From Oscillospiraceae bacterium (GTDB lineage: Bacteria; Bacillota; Clostridia; Oscillospirales; Ruminococcaceae): a stretch of 64,000 bases of DNA. Where the stretch lies: NCBI GenBank assembly GCA_018110825.1, contig JAGBCL010000100.1:1-64000 (forward strand), read 5' to 3'. Below are positions 27,701-35,764 of this stretch, piece by piece; position 1 is the stretch's first letter, and every line of letters begins with the position of its first letter. A program made the translations under genes and the position numbers. A model generated the notes under the pieces. That model worked only from the letters and a program-made list of their open reading frames with translations. It was not told where the DNA came from and ran no database searches.

Positions 27701-28205
27701 TGATAACAGCAATGTTTCTATGTTCTGCATATTACAAGGCATTAAGCTTTACACTCAGAAGAACGGTGCAAAGATGGCTTTTGTTACGCTTGAAGATGTG
27801 AGCGGTGAAATTGAGGGACTTGTTTTTGCGGATATCCTTGCGGGAAACAGAGATATTATTCAAAAGGGCAGAAAAGTTTTTATTACTGCAAAGCTTTCTT
27901 ACAAGGATGATGAGGCAAAGCTTGTCATTGAACAGATTTTTGATGCTGATGCTTATCTGAAGCGTATTGAAGATATGTCGCTGTATATTAAATGCAGTTC
28001 TTATGAAAAAGAAAAAATCCAGCAGATACTTGATATTTGTGCTGAAAATAACGGCAAATCAAAGCTTGTTCTGTATTTTCATGATATGAAAAAGGCGGTT
28101 TCTCCCAAAAATATTGGCGGTGTTAACATATGCGATAAGCTTATAAATAGTATTTCTGCTGTAACAGGCTGTGAAAATATCGCTTTAAAACAGCAAAATG
28201 CTTAA
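24792..28205 (+). CDS. dnaE: DNA polymerase III alpha subunit
   Basis: A 1137-residue C-family replicative polymerase. The N-terminal PHP domain begins FVHLHLHSEYSLLDG and continues with VTDHGCMYSAVEFY. Catalytic palm motifs are GPGRGSGAGSIAAYC and MPDFDIDFCYEGR; the fingers follow with PRHASTHAAGV and RPGPMDSIPRY; a helix-hairpin-helix and OB domain are near the C-terminus (FVTLEDVSGEIEGLVF). GGAGG lies eight bases before ATG 24792. It ends the hprK cluster; the next gene has its own promoter. Confidence 0.97.
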   Translation: MSFVHLHLHSEYSLLDGACRIKQLVSYAKELGQTAVAVTDHGCMYSAVEFYNEAIAQGIKPIIGCEVYVAPRTRFDKIHGQDNKPYHLVLLCKNNTGYQNLIKLVSYGYTEGFYNKPRVDIELLGKHHEGLIALSGCLAGEIPRKLVNGEYESAKAVALKYREIFGEGNYYIEIQNHNIPEEMRILPLLYRLSAETGIPLVATNDAHYITKQDHEVQRVLIAIQTNTLLSEPNPLSFPTNEFYMKSEAEMRELFANVPQAVDNTAKIAEMCNVEFEFGKIKLPKFTIENVTDNVDYFRKLCYAGMKKRYGENISTEITERMEYELDVITRMGYVDYFLIVWDFIRYAREQKIPVGPGRGSGAGSIAAYCIGITSVDPMKYNLLFERFLNPERVSMPDFDIDFCYEGRQRVIDYVVRKYGTDRVAQIITFGTMAAKGAIRDVGRVMGLPYQAVDKVSKLLSGAPLEDELKNNPDLMVLYKNDSDVRKMIDTAKKLEGMPRHASTHAAGVVISDAPVSEYVPVQKNGDAIVTQYAKDELESLGLLKMDFLGLRNLTVIRDAENYIRKAIPDFDITKIPLDDKAVYEMISQGYTSGVFQFESAGMRQVLMRLKPESIEDLIAVLSLYRPGPMDSIPRYIECRHNPEKVTYKHPILKDILDVTYGCIVYQEQVMEICRKMAGYSYGRADLVRRAMAKKKADVMLKERSVFVEGTLANGISENVANDIFDEMVSFASYAFNKSHAAAYAYISYQTAYLKCHYYKEYMAALMTASLENTGKILEYTEECAKNGVAILPPDINESGTGFVPAIKGIRFALLAVKNLGINSIRDMIAERERNGKFLSLEDFCKRMNGKDINQRAIESLIKCGAFDCFGHNRREMIENYDRIFSSIQAYSSRNMEGQINFFELDSEENDSSSVAIEAYEEYPLTEKLEMEKDILGIYISGHPLESYSLYGTLLRTNSAAQMTAEERTLRDNSNVSMFCILQGIKLYTQKNGAKMAFVTLEDVSGEIEGLVFADILAGNRDIIQKGRKVFITAKLSYKDDEAKLVIEQIFDADAYLKRIEDMSLYIKCSSYEKEKIQQILDICAENNGKSKLVLYFHDMKKAVSPKNIGGVNICDKLINSISAVTGCENIALKQQNA

Positions 28206-28231
28206 TTGTTGCAGCAATATATTTATTTGTC

Positions 28232-28260
28232 TTGACAAAGGCTTTGTAAAATAGTATAAT
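28232..28260 (+). promoter_or_regulatory. Consensus promoter of pfkA
   Basis: TTGACA (28232-28237), a 17-base spacer and TATAAT (28255-28260), a full match to the sigma-A consensus. The pfkA start lies 61 bases downstream. Confidence 0.8.
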
Positions 28261-28321
28261 GTATTATGTTTGGAAAAGTATAATTTGTACAATTTTTGTA
28301 TATAATTTGGAGGAAAAAGGT

Positions 28322-29281
28322 ATGAAGAGAATAGGTGTTTTGACAAGTGGCGGCGACGCTCCAGGTATGAACGCTGCTGTAAGAGCTGTTACAAGAGCTG
28401 CTCTCGGCAAGGGTTATGAAGTTGTTGGTATTCAGAGAGGCTACAACGGTCTCCTCAATGGCGAAACAATCAACCTTGGTGCTCGTGATGTTTCCAACAT
28501 CATTCACCACGGCGGTACAATGCTTTATACTGCTCGCTGCAAGGAATTCAAGGATTGGGAATATGTTGAAAAGGCTAAGGCTCGCTGCGACGAACTTGGT
28601 CTTGTTGGTATTGTAGTTATCGGCGGCGACGGTTCTTTCAGAGGTGCTGCTGACCTTTCTAAGGCTGGTGTACCATGTATCGGTATTCCAGGTACTATTG
28701 ACAACGATATTTCCTGTACAGACTATACAATCGGTTACGACACCGCTATGAACACAGCTATGGAAATGGTTGATAAACTCCGTGATACTGCTATGTCTCA
28801 CGACCGTTGCTCTATCGTTGAAGTAATGGGCAGAAATGCTGGTTGGATTGCTCTTAATGTTGGTACTGCTGTTGGTGCTATGGCTATCATTACTCAGGAA
28901 GTTCCTTACAGCATTGATGATATTATTGCTAAGATGGAAGCTTCCAAGAAAGACAAGAAGCAGCACTTCATCATCCTTGTTTCTGAGGGTGTTGGTAACT
29001 CCGAAGCTCTTGCTAAGGAAATTGAAGCAAAGACAGGTATTGAGTCCCGTGCTACAATTCTCGGACACGTTCAGCGTGGCGGTTCTCCTACAGTTCGTGA
29101 CAGAGTTGCCGCAAGCGAAATGGGTTACTATGCTGTTAATCTTCTCGATCAGGGTATCGGTAACCGTGTTGTTGCAATGCGTGACAACAAGATTGTTGAC
29201 TTCGATATCAAGGAAGCTCTTTCCATGAAGAAGCCTTTTGATGAAAATCTTTATAAGATTGCTAACGAAATTTCTTTCTGA
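28322..29281 (+). CDS. pfkA: ATP-dependent 6-phosphofructokinase
   Basis: A 319-residue PfkA, which makes fructose 1,6-bisphosphate, the committed glycolytic step. LTSGGDAPGMNAAVRA is at the start, GGDGSFRGA in the nucleotide site, and PGTIDNDIS with a Gly where pyrophosphate-dependent enzymes have Lys, so ATP is the likely donor. EVMGRNAGW, GHVQRGGSPT and RDR complete the substrate site. The ATG has GGAGG eight bases upstream; codon use is strongly biased as expected for a highly expressed gene. Confidence 0.97.
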   Translation: MKRIGVLTSGGDAPGMNAAVRAVTRAALGKGYEVVGIQRGYNGLLNGETINLGARDVSNIIHHGGTMLYTARCKEFKDWEYVEKAKARCDELGLVGIVVIGGDGSFRGAADLSKAGVPCIGIPGTIDNDISCTDYTIGYDTAMNTAMEMVDKLRDTAMSHDRCSIVEVMGRNAGWIALNVGTAVGAMAIITQEVPYSIDDIIAKMEASKKDKKQHFIILVSEGVGNSEALAKEIEAKTGIESRATILGHVQRGGSPTVRDRVAASEMGYYAVNLLDQGIGNRVVAMRDNKIVDFDIKEALSMKKPFDENLYKIANEISF

Positions 29282-29300
29282 TTTTTTTAATTAAATATCA

Positions 29301-29412
29301 GCATTTACAGAGTAGACAGATGTGCGTATAAGTGCTTGGCGGACGGGGAGTTGTCGCCTTGACGAAAAACATTCTTTGTTTGCGGTACATCTGTCGCATC
29401 CCGCTGAAATGC
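29301..29412 (+). ncRNA. Tetrahydrofolate (THF) riboswitch
   Basis: The region between pfkA and folT carries the conserved THF-I elements in order: AGAGTAGA, GCG..AAGTG, GGGAGTTG, CGAA, TGCGGT and GCATCCCGCT. Closing helix P1 is GCATTT (29301-29306) with AAATGC (29407-29412); inner helices are CAGATGT (29317-29323) with ACATCTG (29387-29393), and GGCGAC-type pairing with GTCGCC. The downstream gene encodes a folate transporter subunit, the usual target. THF binding would shut expression. Confidence 0.85.
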
Positions 29413-29480
29413 ATAACAGGAGCTTTTCATTGAAATGATGTTTCTCCCGATTATGCAAATTAGCATAATTTTAAGGAGGT
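29411..29480 (+). promoter_or_regulatory. Expression platform of the THF riboswitch
   Basis: TTATGC (29451-29456) can pair with GCATAA at 29411-29416, which overlaps P1, or with GCATAA at 29463-29468, just upstream of the AAGGAGG ribosome site. The two pairings exclude each other. GGAG/CTCC strengthens the first. Control of translation is inferred. Confidence 0.5.
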
Positions 29481-29486
29481 ATTATT

Positions 29487-30053
29487 ATGAAAAGCTTTTT
29501 TTCTACATTCAAAGATTCTGCGGCAGAACTGAAAAACATCCGCTGTCTTACGGTAACAGGTATTCTTGTGGCGATATTTATAATTCTTGATATGTTCTCT
29601 ATAAGAATCGGAGACTTTATCAAGGTTAACTTTGCTTTTGTGGCACTTGCTTCAGTTGGTATGCTGTTCGGACCTGTTACTGCTATGCTTGCTGCACTCG
29701 CAGGTGACCTTATCGGGTGCATTCTCAGCGGTCAGGCTCCCCTGCCCTTGCTGTCACTTACGGCTGTTTCAGAAGGTCTGCTGTACGGAATAATGCTGTA
29801 CAAGAAAACTGGTACAAAACTTGTTACAATGTCGGTTATTTCAAGGGTTATTGATTCCGCTGTTATATCACTTATCCTCAACACGGTAATCTTGCAGTAT
29901 TATGGCTTTATGTCAACTACTGCTGAACAATTCTACATCCGCTGCGGTAAAATAGGTGCAGAGCTTATTGTATTTATTCCGCTTGTTATAATTGTCATGC
30001 CTGCTGTTTATGCTGTGTACAGCAAAATTTTCAGAATAAAGCCGCAGACTTAA
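29487..30053 (+). CDS. folT: Folate ECF transporter S component
   Basis: A 188-residue membrane protein with six hydrophobic segments. The block VNFAFVALASVGMLFGPVTAMLAALAGDLIG, a substrate-component signature, and the RCLTVTGILVAIFIILDM start fit FolT, which binds folate and works with the shared EcfA/A'/T energising module, not present here. The upstream THF riboswitch independently supports folate as ligand. AAGGAGG lies before the ATG. The next gene starts 16 bases later. Confidence 0.88.
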   Translation: MKSFFSTFKDSAAELKNIRCLTVTGILVAIFIILDMFSIRIGDFIKVNFAFVALASVGMLFGPVTAMLAALAGDLIGCILSGQAPLPLLSLTAVSEGLLYGIMLYKKTGTKLVTMSVISRVIDSAVISLILNTVILQYYGFMSTTAEQFYIRCGKIGAELIVFIPLVIIVMPAVYAVYSKIFRIKPQT

Positions 30054-30069
30054 GAAAGGATTTGTATTT

Positions 30070-30678
30070 ATGGCACCTGCTTACGATAAAAAAAAGCAGA
30101 TTGAGCTGCAGAATATTATTTTTGCTACCAATGAAAAAAAGCTTATGGTTTCACCTGAATTTCTCGATGAAATGACCAGGCTTTACATTTCCAAAAGAAT
30201 GAAAGCAATTAATCAGAACATGGAGGGTGTTGCTGCAACCAAAAATCCGCAGCTCTTCTTTAAATATTTTGATTCAATTTTTGATGCTTTGGACGAACTT
30301 ATTGTGCTTGAAAAGTATCATACATTTAAAGAACCCGTTCCTACTGTTGTAAAAAAAGGACTTATAGCTAAAAAAGACCGATACATAATTGCTATGCTTA
30401 ATCGTGTATGGAAAGATGCAAATCTGAAGGCAAAATATGATGCACGTACAGAATTGCCCAGAAGAGTTGAGGATTTTGCTCCTGTACTTGATGAATTGCT
30501 ATTGTGTAAAGATAAGTTTACTCCGGATAGCATGGAGATACTGAACAAATTCTATTCATCTGTTTATGGTCACAACATTGGTGAAGAACCTGCAATTGAG
30601 GAAGAGGAAATGCCAACAGATGAACTTATTCTCGGTGAAGATGAATTTGTTGAGGAAGAATTCCCTGCGGCTGAATAA
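30070..30678 (+). CDS. Hypothetical acidic-tailed protein, 202 residues
   Basis: A soluble protein I do not recognise. It has an N-terminal helix-rich region (KKKQIELQNIIFATNEKKL, EMTRLYISKRM), a central basic part (VVKKGLIAKKDRYIIAML) and a strongly acidic C-terminal tail rich in Glu from about residue 175. No cysteine motif, signal peptide or membrane segment is seen. It is 16 bases after folT and shares its terminator, so it is probably under the THF riboswitch, though a folate role is not implied by its sequence. Confidence 0.6.
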   Translation: MAPAYDKKKQIELQNIIFATNEKKLMVSPEFLDEMTRLYISKRMKAINQNMEGVAATKNPQLFFKYFDSIFDALDELIVLEKYHTFKEPVPTVVKKGLIAKKDRYIIAMLNRVWKDANLKAKYDARTELPRRVEDFAPVLDELLLCKDKFTPDSMEILNKFYSSVYGHNIGEEPAIEEEEMPTDELILGEDEFVEEEFPAAE

Positions 30679-30682
30679 AATT

Positions 30683-30716
30683 AAGGCAAGTGAGGGTTAT
30701 GCCCTGCACTTGCCTT
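30683..30716. terminator. Intrinsic terminator after the folT operon
   Basis: AAGGCAAGTG pairs with CACTTGCCTT, with an inner AGGG/CCCT extension, followed by TTTT. The convergent ydcF-like gene ends four bases beyond, so the element may serve both sides. Confidence 0.8.
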
Positions 30717-30719
30717 TTT

Positions 30720-31490
30720 TCATTTAAATATAAACTGATACATTACACCAAACCATTCTCTTACCCAGTAGGTTGGCAACAGATACCACACTGTTGGGGC
30801 GGATACTGCATAGCTTTCGGGAAAATACTCAGAGGCTATCATTTTTGCACGGAGCTGGTGAAACTCGCTTGTTACGATTGTTACGCTTCCGCTGAGTCCG
30901 TTTTCCTGCATTTTTTCAAGCGAAAAGTGGAGATTTTCGTCGGTGCTGGTGGACTTATCCTCCATAATTATTCTTTCTTCCGCTATTCCCTTTTTCACAA
31001 GCTCACGCTTCATACATTCTGCTTCAGACATTATTTCGTCGCTCCCCTGTCCGCCTGATACAATACACATTGCGCCTGAATTTTCGGAAAGATATTCATA
31101 TGCGGCATTGATTCGCTTACTTAGCATAAGACTTGGACGTTCACCCTTTACCTTACATCCGAGGATTATTACGGTTGAATTTTCGGGTGGCGGTGAGTTT
31201 ACCGCAGAAAGCATAAATACTGAAATTACTGCGGCAAGGATGATAAGTACGACAGCTATAGCAGTTATAGTTATTGCCATGATGCGGAGTGGTTTGTTTT
31301 CACTGAGCAAGGCAATAAGCTTACTCCAGTAGACCGTCACGAAAAACAAAGCGGCACAAGCAAGCATACCTGTGGAGTTGCCGATATTAATTATTCCTGT
31401 AATTATCGGAAGAAAAAAAATTGCAAATCCTGCGGCAAATAATACAGCAAGGCACGTTCTTATGAGCGTGCCTTTTGTTACCATATCCAT
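30720..31490 (-). CDS. YdcF-family (DUF218) membrane protein
   Basis: 256 residues: three or four N-terminal membrane helices (to about residue 90), then a DUF218 domain. Its motifs are VIILGCKVKGERPSLML at the first strand, CIVSGGQGSDEIMSEAECM, and IVTSEFHQLRAKMIA with conserved Ser, Glu, His and Arg. Related proteins (YdcF, ElyC, SanA) bind nucleotides or act in envelope assembly; the function is unsettled. Its start overlaps the stop of the TSCPD gene as TAATG, so translation is coupled. Confidence 0.85.
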   Translation of the reverse strand: MDMVTKGTLIRTCLAVLFAAGFAIFFLPIITGIINIGNSTGMLACAALFFVTVYWSKLIALLSENKPLRIMAITITAIAVVLIILAAVISVFMLSAVNSPPPENSTVIILGCKVKGERPSLMLSKRINAAYEYLSENSGAMCIVSGGQGSDEIMSEAECMKRELVKKGIAEERIIMEDKSTSTDENLHFSLEKMQENGLSGSVTIVTSEFHQLRAKMIASEYFPESYAVSAPTVWYLLPTYWVREWFGVMYQFIFK

Positions 31491-31735
31491 TATAATGCCT
31501 GCTTGAGAGCGTTTGCAAGCTGGTCAGGGCAGGATGTTCCCCTGCCGCCACAGTCGATGCCCTCAAGTCGTTCAATTGCTTCTTCGACGTCCATACCCTT
31601 TACGAGTGCGGAAATTCCCTGTGTATTACCGTTACAGCCGCCTAAAAACTTAACGCTTTCGATAACATTATCATCGCTTATTTCAATTGAAATCTGTCTT
31701 GAACAGACTCCGCTTGTAAGATAGTTTATAGTCAT
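31490..31735 (-). CDS. TSCPD-domain protein
   Basis: An 81-residue single TSCPD domain, named from the motif seen here as RGTSCPDQLANAL near the C-terminus. GVCSRQISIEI and VKFLGGCNGNTQGISALV give further cysteines, probably a metal site. The same domain caps some vitamin B12-dependent ribonucleotide reductases; free-standing copies are common in Clostridia with unknown role. It lies 13 bases after malic enzyme and couples to the YdcF-like gene. Confidence 0.85.
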   Translation of the reverse strand: MTINYLTSGVCSRQISIEISDDNVIESVKFLGGCNGNTQGISALVKGMDVEEAIERLEGIDCGGRGTSCPDQLANALKQAL

Positions 31736-31748
31736 TTTTAACCTCCGA

Positions 31749-32927
31749 TTACTTAGATATTCTTGCTACACCTGATTTTACAGCGGCTTCAGCAACCGCT
31801 TCGGCTACTACTGTTGCGATATTCTTGTCAAAAGCATTCGGCAGAATGAAATCTGCGCAAAGCTTATCATCGGGGACAACTCCTGCGATTGCGTATGCTG
31901 CGGCACGTTTCATTTCCTCGTTTATATCGCTTGCACGGACTGCAAGTGCACCCTTGAATATACCAGGGAAAGCAACAACGTTGTTAATCTGATTAGGATA
32001 GTCGGAACGGCCTGTACCTACAACATATGCGCCTGCTTCTTTTGCGAGGTCAGGCATGATTTCTGGAGTCGGGTTTGCCATAGCGAATATAATAGGCTTG
32101 TCTGCCATTGAACGAACCATATCCTGTGAAACAAGGTTTGGCTTGGAAACACCGATAAATGCGTCGACACCTTTCATTGCGTCGGCAAGTCCGCCCTTGC
32201 GGTGTGTTTTGTTTGTAAGCTTTGCCATTTCGTAGTGGGACGGATTTTCAAACTCGTCACCGTCACAGATAATACCCTTGATATCAACCATTATTATATC
32301 GCCGATACCGAGGGAAATAAACTGCTTTGCGATTGCACAGCCTGCTGCACCTGCTCCGTTGATTACGAGGGTCATATCCCCGAATTTCTTGCCTGTTACC
32401 TTTGCGGCATTAAGCATAGCAGCTGAAGCAACGATTGCTGTACCATGCTGGTCATCGTGGAATACGGGAATATCAAGCTTTTCCTTGAGCTTACGCTCGA
32501 TTTCAAAGCAACGGGGGGCAGAGATATCCTCGAGGTTAATTCCGCCGAAACTGTATGAAATAAGTTCTATTGTACGGACGATTTCATCTACGTCCTTTGA
32601 ATTTACGCAGATTGGAAATGCGTCTACACCTGCAAACTCCTTGAACAATGCACATTTACCTTCCATAACGGGCATTGATGCACGTGGTCCGATATCGCCA
32701 AGGCCGAGTACAGCTGTACCATCGGTTATTACTGCGACGAGATTTGCACGTCGTGTAAGGTCATAGGACAAATCAGGATTCTTTTCGATTTCGAGGCAAG
32801 GCTGTGCTACACCGGGGGTATAGGCGTGTGAAAGCTGGTCACGGTTGGAAACCTCGCAACGGGAAATGATTTCGATTTTGCCCTTCCATTCGTAGTGTTT
32901 TTCAAGTGAGGACTGCATTATATCCAT
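31749..32927 (-). CDS. NAD(P)-dependent malic enzyme
   Basis: A 392-residue short bacterial malic enzyme, which oxidatively decarboxylates malate to pyruvate. SHAYTPGVAQPCLEI holds the catalytic Tyr; TDGTAVLGLGDIGP, PVFHDDQHGTAIV (metal Asp residues) and the Rossmann NGAGAAGCAIA follow, with MANPTPEIMPD near the end. No phosphotransacetylase fusion is present. The ATG at 32927 has AAAGG upstream and fits family N-termini; a longer frame to 32978 does not. It leads TSCPD and ydcF. Confidence 0.93.
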   Translation of the reverse strand: MDIMQSSLEKHYEWKGKIEIISRCEVSNRDQLSHAYTPGVAQPCLEIEKNPDLSYDLTRRANLVAVITDGTAVLGLGDIGPRASMPVMEGKCALFKEFAGVDAFPICVNSKDVDEIVRTIELISYSFGGINLEDISAPRCFEIERKLKEKLDIPVFHDDQHGTAIVASAAMLNAAKVTGKKFGDMTLVINGAGAAGCAIAKQFISLGIGDIIMVDIKGIICDGDEFENPSHYEMAKLTNKTHRKGGLADAMKGVDAFIGVSKPNLVSQDMVRSMADKPIIFAMANPTPEIMPDLAKEAGAYVVGTGRSDYPNQINNVVAFPGIFKGALAVRASDINEEMKRAAAYAIAGVVPDDKLCADFILPNAFDKNIATVVAEAVAEAAVKSGVARISK

Positions 32928-32965
32928 TTTTACAAGAACCTTTCGATTTAAATTTGTACAAATGA

Positions 32966-32991
32966 CTTGCCACGTCATTCAACGTGGCAAG
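32966..32991. terminator. Inverted repeat between the PHP gene and malic enzyme
   Basis: CTTGCCACGT pairs with ACGTGGCAAG, with a 6-base loop, 10 bases beyond the PHP stop at 33002. It is only weakly T-tailed on the minus strand, so termination would be partial. Confidence 0.5.
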
Positions 32992-33001
32992 CTTTGTTAT
33001 A

Positions 33002-33841
33002 TTATTTTTCCTTTTTATTGGCGAGCTTGATAATTCTGTCGATATTTTCCTTGTCGGTTGTATTGCTTCCGATGTGTGTCGGGTAAGCGTTATACAAGCC
33101 GTGGAAGTCGGAGCCGCCTGTTACGATGAGATTATATTTTTCTGCAATTTCAAGAATTTTCTTCTGTTGTTCTTCGTTTGCTGTGTAGTGGTATGCTTCC
33201 ACACCGTCGAGCTTGCCCTTTGCGGCAAGTTCTTCCAGCAAATTGAGAGAATCGTAATATACAGGGTGCGCCATAACTGCTACACCTCTTGCTGAGTGGA
33301 TAAGGTCGAGTACAAAATTTACGTCGGGGTACTCACGCTCTACTATACAGGAACCTGTTTTAAGGTCGAAAAGCTCATCGCTCAAATCGCCGTAGAATTC
33401 GGTTGTATATCCGTAGTCGATGAGTGCGTGCATAATATGCTGTTTGAAAATACTCTTTGAGCCTGTTGCGTATTTCATAACGCTTTCGGCTGTAATCGGG
33501 TAAATTTTCATTACATTTTCAACCATCTCTTTTGCGCAGGCCTTACGGATTTCGCAAGCCTTTATACATACGCCTTCGAGTCGGTCAGGTTTCTGCGGAG
33601 CATAGCAAAGGATATGTACTTTTCTGCCGCGGGTTTTATCCCATGCAGAAAGTTCAACGCCGGGAAGTATCTGGACGCCGTATCTTTCACCGAGGATTTT
33701 CGCTCTGGAAATTGATGACATTGTGTCATGGTCGGTGATTGAAATAAAGTCAATGCCTGTTCTTTTTGCCTGGACAATTATATCTTCGATTCCTAAAGAA
33801 CCGTCTGACAGCTTTGTGTGACAATGGAGGTCGCCTTTCAT
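33002..33841 (-). CDS. PHP-domain nucleoside bisphosphate phosphatase-like protein
   Basis: A 279-residue PHP protein of the TrpH/RnaseAM type. Motifs are GDLHCHTKLSDGSLG, SITDHDTMSS, LPGVELSA, AHPVYYD and GGSDFHG. Characterised relatives remove the 3' phosphate of 3',5'-bisphosphonucleotides or trim short RNA 5' ends. It is the third PHP domain in the window besides the YcdX-type protein and DnaE, and is of a different subgroup. It lies upstream of malic enzyme across a weak terminator-like repeat. Confidence 0.85.
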   Translation of the reverse strand: MKGDLHCHTKLSDGSLGIEDIIVQAKRTGIDFISITDHDTMSSISRAKILGERYGVQILPGVELSAWDKTRGRKVHILCYAPQKPDRLEGVCIKACEIRKACAKEMVENVMKIYPITAESVMKYATGSKSIFKQHIMHALIDYGYTTEFYGDLSDELFDLKTGSCIVEREYPDVNFVLDLIHSARGVAVMAHPVYYDSLNLLEELAAKGKLDGVEAYHYTANEEQQKKILEIAEKYNLIVTGGSDFHGLYNAYPTHIGSNTTDKENIDRIIKLANKKEK

Positions 33842-33944
33842 AACTTCATCTCCCCTGAATATTAATATTTAAATTATACCACAAACTAACATGGTATTGC
33901 AAGCTTTTTTATGAAATATATCAAAATTTACCTTTAAAAACCAT

Positions 33945-34892
33945 TTATATGAATTTGTTTTCAAACCAAACATCATTTACTGTGAACTCTTTTCCATTAA
34001 GATATTCAAGGCATCCGCTGTCTGTTTCAAAAGTAAATTTCAGCTTGTACGAATACAAAGCCTGTGTTTTTATTTTATATTCTTTATTAATCTTATTTAT
34101 TCCATATTTACCATCACCAAGCAACGGACAGCCTATATGTGCCATATGTGCACGTATCTGATGGGTACGTCCCGTATCTAGCTTTATTTCAAGCAAGGCG
34201 AGGTTTTCTTTTGTTTTCAGCACTTTATAGGTTGTAATAATAGTTTTGTTCTTGTCTGTTTTCCTGTCGGTAACCTTTACGGTATTGTCATCGGAATTCT
34301 TTTCAAGGTATGCTGTGATTGTATCCTTTTTCTTTGGCGGGATTCCTACGGTTATGCAAAGATAATATTTTTCAAGTTCTCTATCCTTGATTTTCTGATT
34401 GAGGATACGAAGGGACTCAGCATTTTTTGCGGCGATTACAATTCCGCCCGTATTACGGTCAAGGCGGTTACACAGTGATGGTGCGAAACTGTTTTCCTCA
34501 TCGGGTTTATATTCACCTTTATCATAAAGATAATGCTTGAGTCGGTTAATAAGAGTATCGACAGTATTGTCATTATCCTCGTGGACCACAAGTCCATTCT
34601 TTTTGTCTATGAGGATAATGTTTTCATCCTCGTACACAATATCAAGTACAGCTGGTGCTGACATAAATTCAGTTTCTACGGTTGTATCAAAGAATTCGTC
34701 GTTTATGTACATCTGCACTACATCGCCTATTTGCAGTCTGGTTGATATTTCGGCACGCTTACCGTTAATTTTAATACGCTTGTTGCGGATTGCCTTATAC
34801 ATCATGCTTTGCGGAAGCCTTGGAACAGACTTTTGTATGAACTTATCAAGGCGCTGATTTGCGTCGTTGGAATTGATAATAAATTCTTTCAC
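33945..34892 (-). CDS. RluA-family pseudouridine synthase
   Basis: 315 residues: N-terminal S4 domain (NQRLDKFIQKSVPRLPQSMMYKAI, then KRIKINGKRAEISTRLQIGD) and an RluA catalytic domain with NRLDRNTGGIVIAAK holding the catalytic Asp and DTGRTHQIRAHMAHIGCPLLGD. It isomerises uridine in rRNA or tRNA; the RluC/RluD-like S4 fusion suggests 23S rRNA. The start is GTG at 34892 after AGTGGTG. It is monocistronic and divergent from radC. Confidence 0.92.
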   Translation of the reverse strand: MKEFIINSNDANQRLDKFIQKSVPRLPQSMMYKAIRNKRIKINGKRAEISTRLQIGDVVQMYINDEFFDTTVETEFMSAPAVLDIVYEDENIILIDKKNGLVVHEDNDNTVDTLINRLKHYLYDKGEYKPDEENSFAPSLCNRLDRNTGGIVIAAKNAESLRILNQKIKDRELEKYYLCITVGIPPKKKDTITAYLEKNSDDNTVKVTDRKTDKNKTIITTYKVLKTKENLALLEIKLDTGRTHQIRAHMAHIGCPLLGDGKYGINKINKEYKIKTQALYSYKLKFTFETDSGCLEYLNGKEFTVNDVWFENKFI

Positions 34893-34972
34893 TAATTACA
34901 CCACTCTATTGCTTGAAATTATAGTTAAATATACTAATTATTATTATAACACAATTTTTTTCAAAAAACATC

Positions 34973-35001
34973 TTTTCAAACAAAAAAATTTGTAGTATAA
35001 T
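34973..35001 (+). promoter_or_regulatory. Predicted promoter of the radC-uvrB-uvrA operon
   Basis: TTTTCA (34973-34978), a 17-base spacer and TATAAT (34996-35001). A palindrome-like AAACGTTT follows at about 35007-35014, but it does not match the GAAC-N4-GTTC LexA box. Confidence 0.45.
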
Positions 35002-35044
35002 AATAGAAACGTTTGTTTTATATTTTTACAAGGAACGATGAAAA

Positions 35045-35737
35045 ATGGATAAAAAAGTCAATGTTCACGAAGGACACCGTGCAAGAATGAGAAAAAGGTT
35101 CCGTGAAACAGGTTTTGAGGGGTTCAACGAACACGAAGTTATTGAAATGCTTCTGTTTTATGCCTGTCCGAGAAAGGATACAAATGCTCTTGCGCACACG
35201 CTTATTGACCGATTCGGCAGTATTGCGGGAATTATGGATGCTGATTATGAGGAACTAGTAAAAATAAAAGGCATTACAGAAAATGCTGCAACTTTATTTA
35301 AAATGATTCCGAAATTTCTTCCGCTTTACTATAATTCAAAATCTGAAGAACGATCTTTCTCTAACAGTGATGAATTGAAAAAGATGTTTTCCACATATTT
35401 TGTCGGTCTTAAGCATGAAGAGTTCAGACTTGCATGCTTTGATAACAATTTTCGCATGATTTCAAATATACTCATTTCTTCCGGCGCTCCGTCATCCACA
35501 GCTATAAACATCAGAAAAATAATCGAGGAAGCACTGAGGACTAAAGCTGCTTTTGTTGCTGTTGCACACAATCATCCTCATGGTGATTCGCTTGCTTCCA
35601 ATGAAGACATCAATGCTACAAGACAAATTAATGCTGCTATGCAATTGATTTCCGTAGAACTGATTGACCATGTTATTGTTTCTGAAACACACACTGTTTC
35701 CATGAGACAGCTGGGATACTCAAATCTTTTTTCCTGA
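35045..35737 (+). CDS. radC: RadC-family JAB-domain protein
   Basis: A 230-residue RadC: N-terminal helix-hairpin-helix part (HEVIEMLLFYACPRKDTN, LVKIKGITENAATL) and a C-terminal JAB/MPN domain with the metal motif VAVAHNHPHGDSLASNEDI. Members are widespread; a repair role was once proposed, and the true function is unclear. It begins the operon radC-uvrB-GyrI-like-uvrA, with 27, 12 and 13 bases between genes, which ties it to nucleotide excision repair at least by transcription. Confidence 0.92.
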   Translation: MDKKVNVHEGHRARMRKRFRETGFEGFNEHEVIEMLLFYACPRKDTNALAHTLIDRFGSIAGIMDADYEELVKIKGITENAATLFKMIPKFLPLYYNSKSEERSFSNSDELKKMFSTYFVGLKHEEFRLACFDNNFRMISNILISSGAPSSTAINIRKIIEEALRTKAAFVAVAHNHPHGDSLASNEDINATRQINAAMQLISVELIDHVIVSETHTVSMRQLGYSNLFS

Positions 35738-35764
35738 TAATACATTAAGAAAGGCGGTTTATTT

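Noticed and set aside
28223..29068. 281-codon minus-strand frame opposite pfkA
   Set aside because: Antisense of a strongly expressed gene with biased codons; no start site or family features.
35007..35014. AAACGTTT near the radC promoter as a LexA box
   Set aside because: It does not fit GAAC-N4-GTTC, and one short palindrome in AT-rich DNA is not evidence.
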